Below, one piece after another: positions 50,187 through 59,150 of a DNA stretch of 64,000 bases; the stretch's first letter is position 1; each line of letters opens with the position of its first letter. Made by a program: the position numbers and the translations under genes. This stretch comes from Methanoperedens sp049303315. GTDB taxonomy: Archaea > Halobacteriota > Methanosarcinia > Methanosarcinales > Methanoperedenaceae. Under the pieces are notes generated by a model. It ran no database searches. It was not told the DNA's origin and was given only the letters and a program-made list of their open reading frames with translations. Where the stretch lies: positions 46,093 to 110,092 of the forward strand of contig JBAQMZ010000013.1 of NCBI GenBank assembly GCA_049303315.1, read 5' to 3'.

Positions 50187-50498
50187 ATGGCTATTGGAAC
50201 ACCAGAGATTTTAGTAATAATTGTTCTTGTCATTGTTTTATTTGGCGCAAGCAAGATTCCCGAACTTGCACGGTCACTCGGGAAAGCAAGCGGTGAATTT
50301 AAAAAAGCAAAGCAGGAAACCGAACTTGAATTGAAGGATTTTGAGAAATCAATCAGGGAAAGTAAATCCCCTGAAGATAAGTCCTCCAGGATCAGGACGA
50401 TGGCAAAAGACCTCGGGATAGCGATTGAAGGCAAGAGCGATGAACAATTGCTGGATGAAATACAGAAAAAAATGCCAACTGTAAAATCCGAAAAATAA
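50187..50498 (+). CDS. tatA: TatA/E-type translocase subunit with long tail, copy 2 of a tandem pair
   Basis: A 103-residue protein homologous along its length to the preceding gene: FGASKIPELARSLGKASGEFKKAK, then RIRTMAKDLGIAIEGKSDEQLLDEI. The shared tail indicates a tandem duplication. Two paralogues might act as TatA- and TatB-like subunits, which is inference; TatC is not in the window. Confidence 0.9.
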   Translation: MAIGTPEILVIIVLVIVLFGASKIPELARSLGKASGEFKKAKQETELELKDFEKSIRESKSPEDKSSRIRTMAKDLGIAIEGKSDEQLLDEIQKKMPTVKSEK

Positions 50499-50514
50499 AA
50501 GGAAAATTAAAAAA

Positions 50515-50925
50515 TTATTTCTTCTTTGGCTTCTCTTTCAGTAAGAATTTTAATAAATCCTTGCTGAGGCGCGTTTCCCTTCCTAATCTATCCAGTATTG
50601 CAGTTTCTGATAAGCCCTGCGATTTCAGTTCTTCCATCCTGTCGAATACGGCAGGTTTTACCTCGGAATATTCATTGATGTCTTTCCTGTGACCCCATAC
50701 ATCCCCTTCCAGGAGGGCAATTCCCTGCATGTCCAGGAACATCCGGGTTGAGGTCGATATCGTCTTGATATAGGAACTCGGGACATGTATGGCTTTCACA
50801 TTGGGGCATGTCTGCACCAATGCGAAAATATCTTTGTTTGAAGGCCTGAATGCAAGGTGAATTATCTTTTCGCCTGTTCCAAGGGAGTTGATTTCCTCTT
50901 TAGAGCTTACTACTCGAATTCTCAT
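50515..50925 (-). CDS. DUF1699 protein
   Basis: A 136-residue soluble protein matching DUF1699, a family essentially confined to Methanosarcinales: MRIRVVSSKEEINSLGTGEK, HLAFRPSNKDIFALVQTCPN and LLEGDVWGHRKDINEY. Function is unknown. It is convergent with the tandem tatA genes, 16 bases away, and supports the taxonomic reading of the window. Confidence 0.85.
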   Translation of the reverse strand: MRIRVVSSKEEINSLGTGEKIIHLAFRPSNKDIFALVQTCPNVKAIHVPSSYIKTISTSTRMFLDMQGIALLEGDVWGHRKDINEYSEVKPAVFDRMEELKSQGLSETAILDRLGRETRLSKDLLKFLLKEKPKKK

Positions 50926-51092
50926 ATTATTTTACCTCCTTATTTTATATTATGTATGCTGCAACTTTTTTACTTAATATAAAAATTAATCGAAATTACA
51001 ATAACTATATTTACAATTCACCATATAAATAATCTTCGTTTATTTAATGATATTTGGAATAAGTTATACTGTTAATATAAAATACAGATTTC

Positions 51093-51878
51093 CTATCCTT
51101 GTCCGTTTTTCTCTCTATTTTTTGAAGCCAGGCTGGCTATCCTTGCGGCAAATGCCCCGGCTACGAAACCTGCATCGATATTCACGACCGCCAGCACGGA
51201 ACAGGATTGGAGCATGGACAGGAGCGCAGCTTCTCCCTTGCCGCCGGCGCCATAGCCGGTTGAGACCGGGACACCGATGACCGGGACACCGACCAATCCT
51301 GATACTATTGCCGGAAGCGTGCCTTCGCGTCCGGCGGCAACTACAATGGCGTCCACGCCTGCTTCAACAAGTTTGGTTAATTCCGGGAATAACCTGTGGA
51401 TTCCCGCCACACCCACATCGTATATTGAAGTAACGGAACAACCCATCTCCTCTGCTATCACCTTTGCTTCTTCTGCTACGGGAATATCGGCGGTGCCTGC
51501 TGAAATAACACCAACTTTTCCACCGTTTTTCCCGACAGGCTCACCGATGACGATAATTTTTGCCCGCGTTTCCAGCCTGATTTTTGCCCCGAACTCTTTG
51601 GCTAATGATTTTAACGCCTGGTAATCCTCATCTTTTACCCGCGTTACAATAGCACGACCTTCATTTTTTAGAAGGACCCGCGCAATGGATACCACCTCAT
51701 CACAGGTCTTGCAGTCGGCGATAATAGCTTCGGGGATGCCTATCCTTTTTGCCCTGTGGACATCTACCCTGGCAATATCGGATAATAATTCAAAGTTTGT
51801 TATCCGAAGCTGCCGCTCCGCTTCTTCAAGACTTATCTCATTACTTTTTATTTTTTTCAGTACATCGGATAATTCCAT
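51093..51878 (-). CDS. larB: LarB-type AIR-carboxylase homologue
   Basis: A 261-residue protein. The N-terminus is helical (LSDVLKKIKSNEISLEEAERQLR), and the C-terminal part is PurE-like: VISAGTADIPVAEEAKVIAEEMG, YDVGVAGIHRLFPEL, VVAAGREGTLPAIVSGL and GVPVSTGYGAGGKGEAALLSML. LarB carboxylates nicotinic acid adenine dinucleotide in synthesis of the nickel-pincer cofactor of lactate racemase-type enzymes. larC and larE are not nearby. ATG 51878 begins the family-like sequence; the longer frame to 51983 adds an unrelated hydrophobic stretch. Confidence 0.9.
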   Translation of the reverse strand: MELSDVLKKIKSNEISLEEAERQLRITNFELLSDIARVDVHRAKRIGIPEAIIADCKTCDEVVSIARVLLKNEGRAIVTRVKDEDYQALKSLAKEFGAKIRLETRAKIIVIGEPVGKNGGKVGVISAGTADIPVAEEAKVIAEEMGCSVTSIYDVGVAGIHRLFPELTKLVEAGVDAIVVAAGREGTLPAIVSGLVGVPVIGVPVSTGYGAGGKGEAALLSMLQSCSVLAVVNIDAGFVAGAFAARIASLASKNREKNGQG

Positions 51879-52088
51879 GCTCTTAAATACGATGGCATAT
51901 AGATTATTCTTATGCATCAATCCATGTGTATGGTTCTTATTAAAAAATATGATAAAATAAAAATATAAGGATATTAAAACCAAAAGTTATTTATACAAAA
52001 CAAAAGTTTAGATGAACACCAAAAACGGATAGGTATAAAAAAGAAAAAAGGCAAAACGTATTTGTCTAAAACGGAAGGTTTGAGTAAG

Positions 52089-53048
52089 ATGCGTGTGAAA
52101 TCATTTAACAAAATCATAATATCATTCATAATTTTAGCAGGATTTTTCTTTTTTTTAGTCCCTGATGCCAGTGCTTCTGAAAATTCATGCATTGATTGCC
52201 ATAAAACATTAACGCCATTTATTGAAGAGCAGCAGAAGTTCAACCAGATAAGAATAAGGCATCTTGAAAGAAATGTGGGTTGTTCCCTTGAATGCCATGA
52301 AGAAAGGGTGAGGCAGCTTGCCACTGCGAACTACCAGCAGTGGTCTGAATCTGTCCATGCACTTAAAGGAGTGACATGCGATGCCTGCCACGGTGGAGAC
52401 CCGAAACAACCGACCAAAGAGAAAGCGCATGTAAATTTTAAGAATACCACTGACCCTGAAAGTCCTGTCTATTATACCAATGTTCCAAAAACATGCGGGA
52501 GATGCCATACCAAAGAGCTTGCTAATTTTGAAAACAGTAAACATTACCAGAAACTTGAATCATTGAAACTCGCGCCGACCTGCACCACATGCCACGCCCC
52601 TCATACATTTACAGTCATGAATCCTGAAGAGTTCAGGACTTCATGCGGGAACTGCCATTCAGTGTATAAGAAAGTAGCGCCGTATGATATCCCGCTTAAA
52701 GCCGAAGATTTGCTTGGAAAAGTAAATAAATTGAAATTCAACATCGAAATGGCAAGGCAGGATATTTTCTGGGCTAAAAAGAACGGAACCGATGTAACAC
52801 AGGCAGAGCAGTATGCAGATAATGCGCTAAATGGACTTCAGAACCTTGCGCCCATGTGGCATGAATTCAATCTGACACATTTTGAAGATGAATTAGATGC
52901 AGCCAACAAAGAAATAAGGAAAGCTGAAACGCTTGTTAAGCCAACCGGAACTCCAATAAGTACGCCAGCTCCCAGGACGCCCGGGTTTATCGGATTGACA
53001 GGGATGATTACACTATTGGCAGTGTGGTATTTGATAAGAAAGAAATAG
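52089..53048 (+). CDS. Multiheme c-type cytochrome with PGF-CTERM-like anchor
   Basis: A 319-residue exported cytochrome. A signal peptide (IISFIILAGFFFFLVPDASA) precedes five CxxCH sites (CIDCH, CDACH, CGRCH, CTTCH, CGNCH) and one CxxxCH site (CSLECH), for up to six haems. A helical segment follows, then a Thr/Pro linker and PGFIGLTGMITLLAVWYLIRKK-type tail (PGF, hydrophobic helix, basic end; given here in shortened form), the tripartite layout of archaeosortase-processed PGF-CTERM proteins. It heads a module with a second cytochrome, a ferredoxin subunit and NrfD, and probably carries electrons outward across the cell wall zone. Confidence 0.9.
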   Translation: MRVKSFNKIIISFIILAGFFFFLVPDASASENSCIDCHKTLTPFIEEQQKFNQIRIRHLERNVGCSLECHEERVRQLATANYQQWSESVHALKGVTCDACHGGDPKQPTKEKAHVNFKNTTDPESPVYYTNVPKTCGRCHTKELANFENSKHYQKLESLKLAPTCTTCHAPHTFTVMNPEEFRTSCGNCHSVYKKVAPYDIPLKAEDLLGKVNKLKFNIEMARQDIFWAKKNGTDVTQAEQYADNALNGLQNLAPMWHEFNLTHFEDELDAANKEIRKAETLVKPTGTPISTPAPRTPGFIGLTGMITLLAVWYLIRKK

Positions 53049-53115
53049 GGAATTAAAAGGGAATAAAAAAACGATTTATGAATACGAGAGAACCCCTGTT
53101 GTTGGTGAGTAACTG

Positions 53116-53565
53116 ATGCAGCCGCATTTGAAGAAAGCATTTACTTTACTGGCGCTTGCGATAATTGCATTTATCTTCGTAAGGTCGCTTGTTGTCCCTT
53201 CGTCTTTCGGGCAATACGGATGGTATCGGGGCGACTCTGTCGGGGATATCAGAAATTTTTCAGTTGAATATGCAGGATCAACAAGCTGCGGTGAAGAGAA
53301 TTGTCATAAACTCATTTATTCGGTTTGGGTCAAGGACAGGCATAAAACCGTAAACTGCGAAACATGCCATGGTCCTTCTGAAAAACACGTCAACAATATC
53401 AGGGAAATGCCCGGGCCTGTAAATGATTCAAGGGACTATTGCGGTGTATGTCATTACAAACGTGTAGCAAGACCGACCACTTTCCCGCAGATAGACCCGG
53501 ATGTTCATGGCGAGAACCTGAAATGCACTTATTGTCACAACCCCCACAAGCCGTGGTTCATATAA
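53116..53565 (+). CDS. Small tetraheme-type c cytochrome with N-terminal membrane anchor
   Basis: A 149-residue protein. An uncleaved-looking N-terminal helix (KAFTLLALAIIAFIFVRSLV) anchors a domain with three CxxCH sites (CETCH, CGVCH, CTYCH) and one CxxxxCH (CGEENCH), so up to four haems. GGTGAGTAACTG gives the ribosome-binding site. It is followed after seven bases by the ferredoxin gene and probably links the quinol-oxidising NrfD part to the larger cytochrome. Confidence 0.88.
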   Translation: MQPHLKKAFTLLALAIIAFIFVRSLVVPSSFGQYGWYRGDSVGDIRNFSVEYAGSTSCGEENCHKLIYSVWVKDRHKTVNCETCHGPSEKHVNNIREMPGPVNDSRDYCGVCHYKRVARPTTFPQIDPDVHGENLKCTYCHNPHKPWFI

Positions 53566-53578
53566 ACGGAGAATGAAA

Positions 53579-54349
53579 ATGGAAGTTACAAGACGCGAAT
53601 TCACAAGAATCGGGTGCAAAGTAATAATTGGGGCGGCGGCAGGCTCTGCTATAATAGAATCCGTTGTAACAAATGGCACGGCAGCAGAGAATTCCCCTGC
53701 AGGTGAATATGACTGGAATGAGCATTTTTGGGGTTATGTTGTCGATACGCGTAAATGCATAGGTTGCGGAAGATGTGCAAACGCCTGCAAACTTGAAAAT
53801 GATGTTCCTTTCGATGAACCTGTTTACAGGACATGGGTTGAAAGGTACAGGACAAAAAGGGATGGGGAAGTAGTGATAGATTCACCCAACGGAAGTATCG
53901 ATGGCTTCCCTGATGATATCCCGCCTGAAGAAGTTAAAAAGGCTTTCTACGTTCCTAAAATTTGTAATCATTGTGATAATCCACCATGCGTACAGGTTTG
54001 TCCGGTCGGGGCAACGTATGCGACAAAGGACGGCGTAGTACTAGTGGATTATCAATACTGCATTGGATGCCGATATTGTATCCAGGGCTGCCCGTATGGT
54101 GCCAGGTATTTTAACATTGAAAAAGGGACTGCGGATAAATGTACGTGGTGCTATCACAGGATAACAAAGGGTCTTTTGCCCGCCTGTGTACAGGCATGTC
54201 CAACGGGGGCCCGGAAATTCGGAGACCTCAAGGACCCTGACAGCATCGTTAATAAAATCCTTGATGAAGAAAGAATCAATGTCCTTAAACCAGATCTTGG
54301 CACAAAACCCAAAGTCTACTATGTAGGAATGGACAGGGAAGTGCGATGA
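53579..54349 (+). CDS. Tat-exported four-cluster 4Fe-4S subunit (NrfC/HybA type)
   Basis: A 256-residue protein. The N-terminal TRREFTRIG followed by a hydrophobic, Ala/Gly-rich segment is a Tat leader. Four cysteine groups follow: CIGCGRCANAC, CNHCDNPPCVQVC, CIGCRYCIQGC and CTWC...CVQAC, for four [4Fe-4S] clusters. ATG 53579 is preferred since CGGAG lies eight bases upstream. The stop overlaps the nrfD start as ATGATG. It is the electron relay between NrfD and the cytochromes. Confidence 0.93.
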   Translation: MEVTRREFTRIGCKVIIGAAAGSAIIESVVTNGTAAENSPAGEYDWNEHFWGYVVDTRKCIGCGRCANACKLENDVPFDEPVYRTWVERYRTKRDGEVVIDSPNGSIDGFPDDIPPEEVKKAFYVPKICNHCDNPPCVQVCPVGATYATKDGVVLVDYQYCIGCRYCIQGCPYGARYFNIEKGTADKCTWCYHRITKGLLPACVQACPTGARKFGDLKDPDSIVNKILDEERINVLKPDLGTKPKVYYVGMDREVR

Positions 54350-55518
54350 TGGAAAACCTAATCTGGGGATACGTGTATCCCAACGAAGTTGAAATACAAT
54401 GGAGCATACTGATTGTATTATATCCTTATATCACCGGGCTTGTGGCCGGAGCGTTCATAGCATCGTCGCTGTATCACGTTTTCGGTAAAAAAGAAGTAAA
54501 GCCTGTCGCAAGATTCGCCCTTCTTACCGCACTATCCTTCCTTCTTGTCGCGACCATGCCTCTTCTTACACACCTCGGACATCCCGAACGTGGCATTGAA
54601 ATCATGTTTACTCCACATGTAACCTCTGCAATGTCGGGATTCGGGTATATTTATTCATTTTATCTCATAGTCGTTGTGCTTGAGATATGGCTTTCTTTCA
54701 GGGAGGACATTGTCAAAAAAGCGCACAACTCCAAAGGATGGAAAGAGCTAATGTATTCAGCCCTGTCTCTTTTCTCGTACGATATTTCTGAAAAAGCCCT
54801 GCATGAAGATGAGAAACTTGCAAAGAAACTCGCAATAATAGGAATCCCATCGGCTGCGTTCCTTCATGGTTATGTTGGTTTCATTTTCGGCGGTATCAAG
54901 GCAAATCCCTGGTGGTCAACTCCTCTTATGCCACTCATATTCCTGATGTCTGCCATAGTATCAGGAATAGCGCTTTTGATTTTGCTGTATATCGCTTCCA
55001 TGAAGATCCGAAAACATGCTATTGACCATAAATGTCTTCATTCACTGGCGCATTACCTGTGGGTCTTCCTGATATTTGATGTCACTCTGGAATTGCTTGA
55101 GATTATCAGTATGAAATATGCTTCCCGGGAAGAAGTCGAGATTATCAACAGACTTCTGTCAGAAAAAATCGCATTCACTTTTTATGGCGTGCAGCTGACA
55201 ATGGGTATCTTAATCCCGTTCGTGCTGCTCCTTCTGGTAGGTATGATAAAGAACCGTGAAACCCTTAAGATGATCATGATAGCAATTTCTTCCATCCTGG
55301 TAGTAATAGGCGTTTTTGCCATGAGATGGAACGTTGTCATTGGCGGGCAGGAAATCTCAAAAAGCCTTAGCGGAACGCTTACCTATGTCCCGGTTTTCTT
55401 CAGCAAGGAAGGCGTACTTCCAGCGATAATAATATTAATAATTCCATTCGTAATACTGATAGCATTAACGTATATACTGCCTCCATGGAAGGACATGGAA
55501 GAAGAAGTTACCGAGTGA
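54346..55518 (+). CDS. nrfD: NrfD/PsrC-type quinol-interacting membrane subunit
   Basis: A 390-residue protein of about nine or ten membrane helices. WSILIVLYPYITGLVAGAFIASSL, THLGHPERGIEIMFTPH and GYVGFIFGGIKANPWWSTPLMPLIFL are typical NrfD/PsrC segments (each given in part). NrfD binds menaquinol and passes electrons to the exported ferredoxin subunit. With the two cytochromes it forms a complete quinol:cytochrome route lacking a terminal reductase, as expected for extracellular electron transfer. Confidence 0.92.
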   Translation: MMENLIWGYVYPNEVEIQWSILIVLYPYITGLVAGAFIASSLYHVFGKKEVKPVARFALLTALSFLLVATMPLLTHLGHPERGIEIMFTPHVTSAMSGFGYIYSFYLIVVVLEIWLSFREDIVKKAHNSKGWKELMYSALSLFSYDISEKALHEDEKLAKKLAIIGIPSAAFLHGYVGFIFGGIKANPWWSTPLMPLIFLMSAIVSGIALLILLYIASMKIRKHAIDHKCLHSLAHYLWVFLIFDVTLELLEIISMKYASREEVEIINRLLSEKIAFTFYGVQLTMGILIPFVLLLLVGMIKNRETLKMIMIAISSILVVIGVFAMRWNVVIGGQEISKSLSGTLTYVPVFFSKEGVLPAIIILIIPFVILIALTYILPPWKDMEEEVTE

Positions 55519-55529
55519 AATACCCTTAT

Positions 55530-57377
55530 CTAAGTTTCAAGATTCAGCCGTAATGTGACGATAGATGGATTTTCCATGATACGGTAAGCTGCATCTGTTT
55601 CTTTTCCTATTTTCACATCCCCCTTCCTTCCCACAGTCGCTGTTAAAAGATAATCTTCACCGCTATACACATCCACGGTTTCACCAGAAAGTCCCTTGAC
55701 TGTCAGTATCACGTACTTTTTAATACGCTCAACTGCGGGTATATATCTTGAAATCTCTCGTTTGCCGCCATGCTTTCCTGCACCTTTTCTCTTCTCTTTC
55801 TCACGAATATCCAGGTGAATACCGAGTTTTCTCTCTATCTGGTCTATATTCTTCCCGCCTTTTCCGATGACACCCGCGATATCTTCCTCGTCAACATAAA
55901 CTGTGGCGCTTGAATCTGAAACTACATCAACATCCACCTCGCCGCGGGTATATCTTTGTATTTCCTTCTGTATTTCACCGACCGCAAGCGCCCAAGTGCC
56001 GGGACGTTCCATTTCAATTCCGGTGACAGGCATAACTACAACCTGCTCCCCATACGTGTATATCTCATACTCAATATTCCCGGTTTCAAAATCGGCTACG
56101 GTTATCACAGGCCGGGCCAGGTCCTGCTCGACCATCCCGTGCGGGACTTTTACCGTGAATTTAATATCATAAACCTTGGAAATTTCGCCTTTGTCTATGA
56201 AAACAACGGTATCCACGACCTGCGGTATTATCCCGAGCTCAACGCGTCCGATAAGCCTCTGTATTGCATCTACCGCCCGTGTGGCATGCACCACTCCTAT
56301 CATCCCCACGCCCGCCATCCTCATGTCCGCGAATACCTGGAAATCCCTGGTTTTCCTTACTTCGTCATAAACCGTATAATCCGGTCTCACAAGTAGCAGG
56401 ATATCTGCCGTTTTTTCCATATCGCCTTTTATCGGCGCATACTGGGTTATTGCATCGGTTACCTGTAAATCGCGGGGCGATTCCATGGTTTTCACGATGA
56501 AACCCTGTTCATACAATACCTCAGCCACACTTGCAGCAAATGTGGATTTTCCGGCGCCGGGCGGACCGGCGACAAGCACTCCCCGCTGCCTTTCGATAAT
56601 CCGTGCTTTAAGTTCTTTGCTTAACCTGTAATCATCAAGCCGGACGTTTGCAATGGGTCTTACCGCAGTTATTTCCATGCCGTCTGAAAACGGAGGCTGG
56701 GCAACTGCTATGCGCATCGAGCCTATCTGGAAAACCATGACGCCTTCGTATTCTATTTCCAGATGCGATTCCGGGTCGCGCTTTGCCCTTTCGATAAATT
56801 CCTTTATGATTGCATGAAGCTCGGGTTCCGAACATTCACTGTCCCTTATCTTTACAAGTTTCTGTTTCCCCACGCTGCCCCTTTTCGCCATCGGGATAAC
56901 ATTTGCCTTAAGATGCACTGAAAGGGTGTCATCCGTGAAAAAGTCTTCAATCGTGAGGGTTTTTAACTCTTCCATAAGCGGCATAAGATATTCCACGTTC
57001 AACCCTTTGGCTCTGGCAACTTCCGCCTGCACCCTGTCGCTTGTAATAAAAATCGCATTATTCTCAACAGCCACGGCGCGTATCATCGAGTCTATCTCGC
57101 CGGCGGATGCAAGCTTTATCTGTTCGAGTGAGGGTCTCTTTCCCGTAAACTCAAGCCTTATCTCCCCATTCTTTGCCATGTCGCTTAGTTCTTTTAATTC
57201 CTCAAGCCCTTTGAACCCGGTTTCTTTTCCCCTGTTTGCCTGCGCTTCCAGTTCGGAAACCAGCGCCTCGGGAACAATGACCCTGGCATTCTTAAACTCC
57301 CCGGCTTTCAATTTTGCAGTAATGCGCCCGTCAATGATAACACTTGTATCCGGAACTATAGAAAACTCATCGTTCAT
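55530..57377 (-). CDS. PIN-domain/PilT-type ATPase with KH domain
   Basis: A 615-residue protein. Residues 1-130 are a PIN domain (VPDTSVIIDGRIT, AGEIDSMIRAVA, FITSDRVQAEVA) with the metal-binding aspartates. The ATPase follows with Walker A VAGPPGAGKSTFAAS and YDEVRKTRDFQ. Near residue 490 is a KH RNA-binding motif (IAGVIGKGGKNIDQIERKLG). This PINc/VapC-ATPase architecture is widespread in archaea and probably acts in RNA processing or decay. The ATG at 57377 begins the PIN domain; longer frames add nothing family-like. Confidence 0.9.
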   Translation of the reverse strand: MNDEFSIVPDTSVIIDGRITAKLKAGEFKNARVIVPEALVSELEAQANRGKETGFKGLEELKELSDMAKNGEIRLEFTGKRPSLEQIKLASAGEIDSMIRAVAVENNAIFITSDRVQAEVARAKGLNVEYLMPLMEELKTLTIEDFFTDDTLSVHLKANVIPMAKRGSVGKQKLVKIRDSECSEPELHAIIKEFIERAKRDPESHLEIEYEGVMVFQIGSMRIAVAQPPFSDGMEITAVRPIANVRLDDYRLSKELKARIIERQRGVLVAGPPGAGKSTFAASVAEVLYEQGFIVKTMESPRDLQVTDAITQYAPIKGDMEKTADILLLVRPDYTVYDEVRKTRDFQVFADMRMAGVGMIGVVHATRAVDAIQRLIGRVELGIIPQVVDTVVFIDKGEISKVYDIKFTVKVPHGMVEQDLARPVITVADFETGNIEYEIYTYGEQVVVMPVTGIEMERPGTWALAVGEIQKEIQRYTRGEVDVDVVSDSSATVYVDEEDIAGVIGKGGKNIDQIERKLGIHLDIREKEKRKGAGKHGGKREISRYIPAVERIKKYVILTVKGLSGETVDVYSGEDYLLTATVGRKGDVKIGKETDAAYRIMENPSIVTLRLNLET

Positions 57378-57650
57378 AATAATATAGATAATTCTTTTGA
57401 TGCTAAATATATTCTCGGATTCAACGGATAACCGGGATATTTTTTTAATACACACCATCCATCCATACCATCCAAATTTATAGAAAACTATATATGTAGG
57501 TAAACGGTAGCTTGTAGTCGGTCTTGACATATTCTTTGAGGCAACCTCTCAATTTGGGAAAATACATTGTAACAGTTGATTCAGAGTTTAGCGAATCTAC
57601 ATTTTGTCGAAAAGGATATGTTGGGATCACTACTTAAAAGGAGAGAAAAA

Positions 57651-57764
57651 ATGATAGCACCTGAAATGTTTCCAGAATCCATAAAATATAATAGCATAGA
57701 ATGGATAATTAAACAGGCAAGATATGCAAATCGAAAAGCTGTAATGACACAGAATGATTTATAA
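57651..57764 (+). CDS. Candidate 37-residue small protein upstream of glnA
   Basis: AAAAGGAGAG seven bases before the ATG at 57651 is one of the strongest ribosome-binding sites in the window. The frame encodes 37 residues (MIAPEMFPESIKYNSIEW, then IIKQARYANRKAVMTQNDL), amphipathic and without similarity I recognise, ending 41 bases before glnA. It may be a small regulator of glutamine synthetase or a leader peptide. In Methanosarcina a small protein (sP26) is known to stimulate GlnA1, but identity is not implied. Confidence 0.5.
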   Translation: MIAPEMFPESIKYNSIEWIIKQARYANRKAVMTQNDL

Positions 57765-57805
57765 CTACAAATAGTAATAAAGTTGAAAAGAATAAGTGAT
57801 AAAAT

Positions 57806-59137
57806 ATGATTAGAACAAACGAAGATGTATTAAAATCGATAGAGGAAAACCAGGTACGATTTTTAAGATTGCAATTCGTTGACATCGGGGGAATGGTCAA
57901 GAACGTGGGCATCCCGGTTTCACAGGCTGAAAAAGCACTGAAATCCGGTATAGCTTTTGATGGTTCTTCAATCGAGGGATTTGTCAGGATAGAAGAATCA
58001 GACATGATACTAAAACCCGATATAAATACTTATCAAATCCTTCCATGGGAAGTTAGCGGCGGTAAGGTAGCAAGGCTGATATGCGATGTTCACAGGCCGG
58101 ATGGCAAGCCATTCGAAGGCGACCCGCGCTATGTTTTAAAGAGAGCGATACAGGCAGCCGCCAAAAAAGGTTTCGTAATGAACAACGGGCCTGAACTTGA
58201 ATTCTTTTTCTTCAAGAGAAAAGATGGAAAGGCGATCAGTCCCCCGGAACCTCATGACTTTGGAGGTTACTTTGATTTCCCTCCTATCGACCAGGCTGAA
58301 GAAACACGACAAAATATTGTTGTAGCGCTTGAGAAAATGGGTTTCAACATTGAAGCTTCCCATCATGAGGTTTCAATCGGACAGCATGAGATTGATTTTA
58401 AATATGCGGATGCGTTAAAGACAGCGGATAATGTAATTACCTTCAAGTTCGTTACAAAAACTATCGCACAGAATAACGACCTGCATGCCTCCTTCATGCC
58501 AAAACCCGTTTTCGGTATAAACGGTTCAGGTATGCATACAAACATATCACTTTTCAAGGGGAACAAGAACGCTTTCTATGATGAGACAATGGACATGGAA
58601 GTAAGCGATACGCTGCGATATTTCGTAGGCGGATTGAAGAAACATGTAAAATCTTTCACAGCGGTAACAAACCCGATTGTGAACAGCTACAAGAGAATAG
58701 TGCCCGGATATGAGGCTCCCGTCTATATAGCATGGTCGGGCGCCAACCGCTCATCCATGATACGCATACCTGCGGCCAGGGGCATGAGCACGCGCATCGA
58801 ACTCAGGAGCCCTGACCCTTCATGCAACCCGTACCTGTCCTTCGCTGTTATCCTGATGGCAGGGCTTGACGGCGTTGAGAACCAGATTGACCCCGGTGAG
58901 CCAACCACGCTTAACCTCTTCCACCTGAACGATGAAGAACGGAAGAGCCATGGAATTGAATCACTCCCCGGCAGCCTGAAAGAGGCGCTGGACTACCTGG
59001 AAACCGATAGCATTATAAGGGATGCGCTGGGAGAACATGTTTACGCAGATTTCATGAGACTTGGAAGAGCCGAATGGGATGCATATAGGATAAGAGTCCA
59101 CCAGTGGGAACTCGACCGCTATCTGAATACGATCTGA
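57806..59137 (+). CDS. glnA: Glutamine synthetase, type I
   Basis: A 443-residue type I glutamine synthetase. FDGSSIEGFVRIEESDMIL, the metal-binding NNGPELEFFFF, the HASFMPKPVFGINGSGMHTNIS active-site stretch (given in part), NSYKRIVPGYEAPVY and RIELRSPDPSCNPYL are all typical. The adenylylation-site loop of proteobacterial enzymes is absent, as usual in archaea. It assimilates ammonium. It is followed 13 bases later by nrpR, which would close a feedback loop. Confidence 0.96.
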   Translation: MIRTNEDVLKSIEENQVRFLRLQFVDIGGMVKNVGIPVSQAEKALKSGIAFDGSSIEGFVRIEESDMILKPDINTYQILPWEVSGGKVARLICDVHRPDGKPFEGDPRYVLKRAIQAAAKKGFVMNNGPELEFFFFKRKDGKAISPPEPHDFGGYFDFPPIDQAEETRQNIVVALEKMGFNIEASHHEVSIGQHEIDFKYADALKTADNVITFKFVTKTIAQNNDLHASFMPKPVFGINGSGMHTNISLFKGNKNAFYDETMDMEVSDTLRYFVGGLKKHVKSFTAVTNPIVNSYKRIVPGYEAPVYIAWSGANRSSMIRIPAARGMSTRIELRSPDPSCNPYLSFAVILMAGLDGVENQIDPGEPTTLNLFHLNDEERKSHGIESLPGSLKEALDYLETDSIIRDALGEHVYADFMRLGRAEWDAYRIRVHQWELDRYLNTI

Positions 59138-59150
59138 ATTGAAAGGTGAA

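Noticed and set aside
57378..57650. NrpR operator upstream of glnA
   Set aside because: No GGTA-N6-TACC or GGAA-N6-TTCC match was found; GGAAAATACATTGT lacks the second arm.
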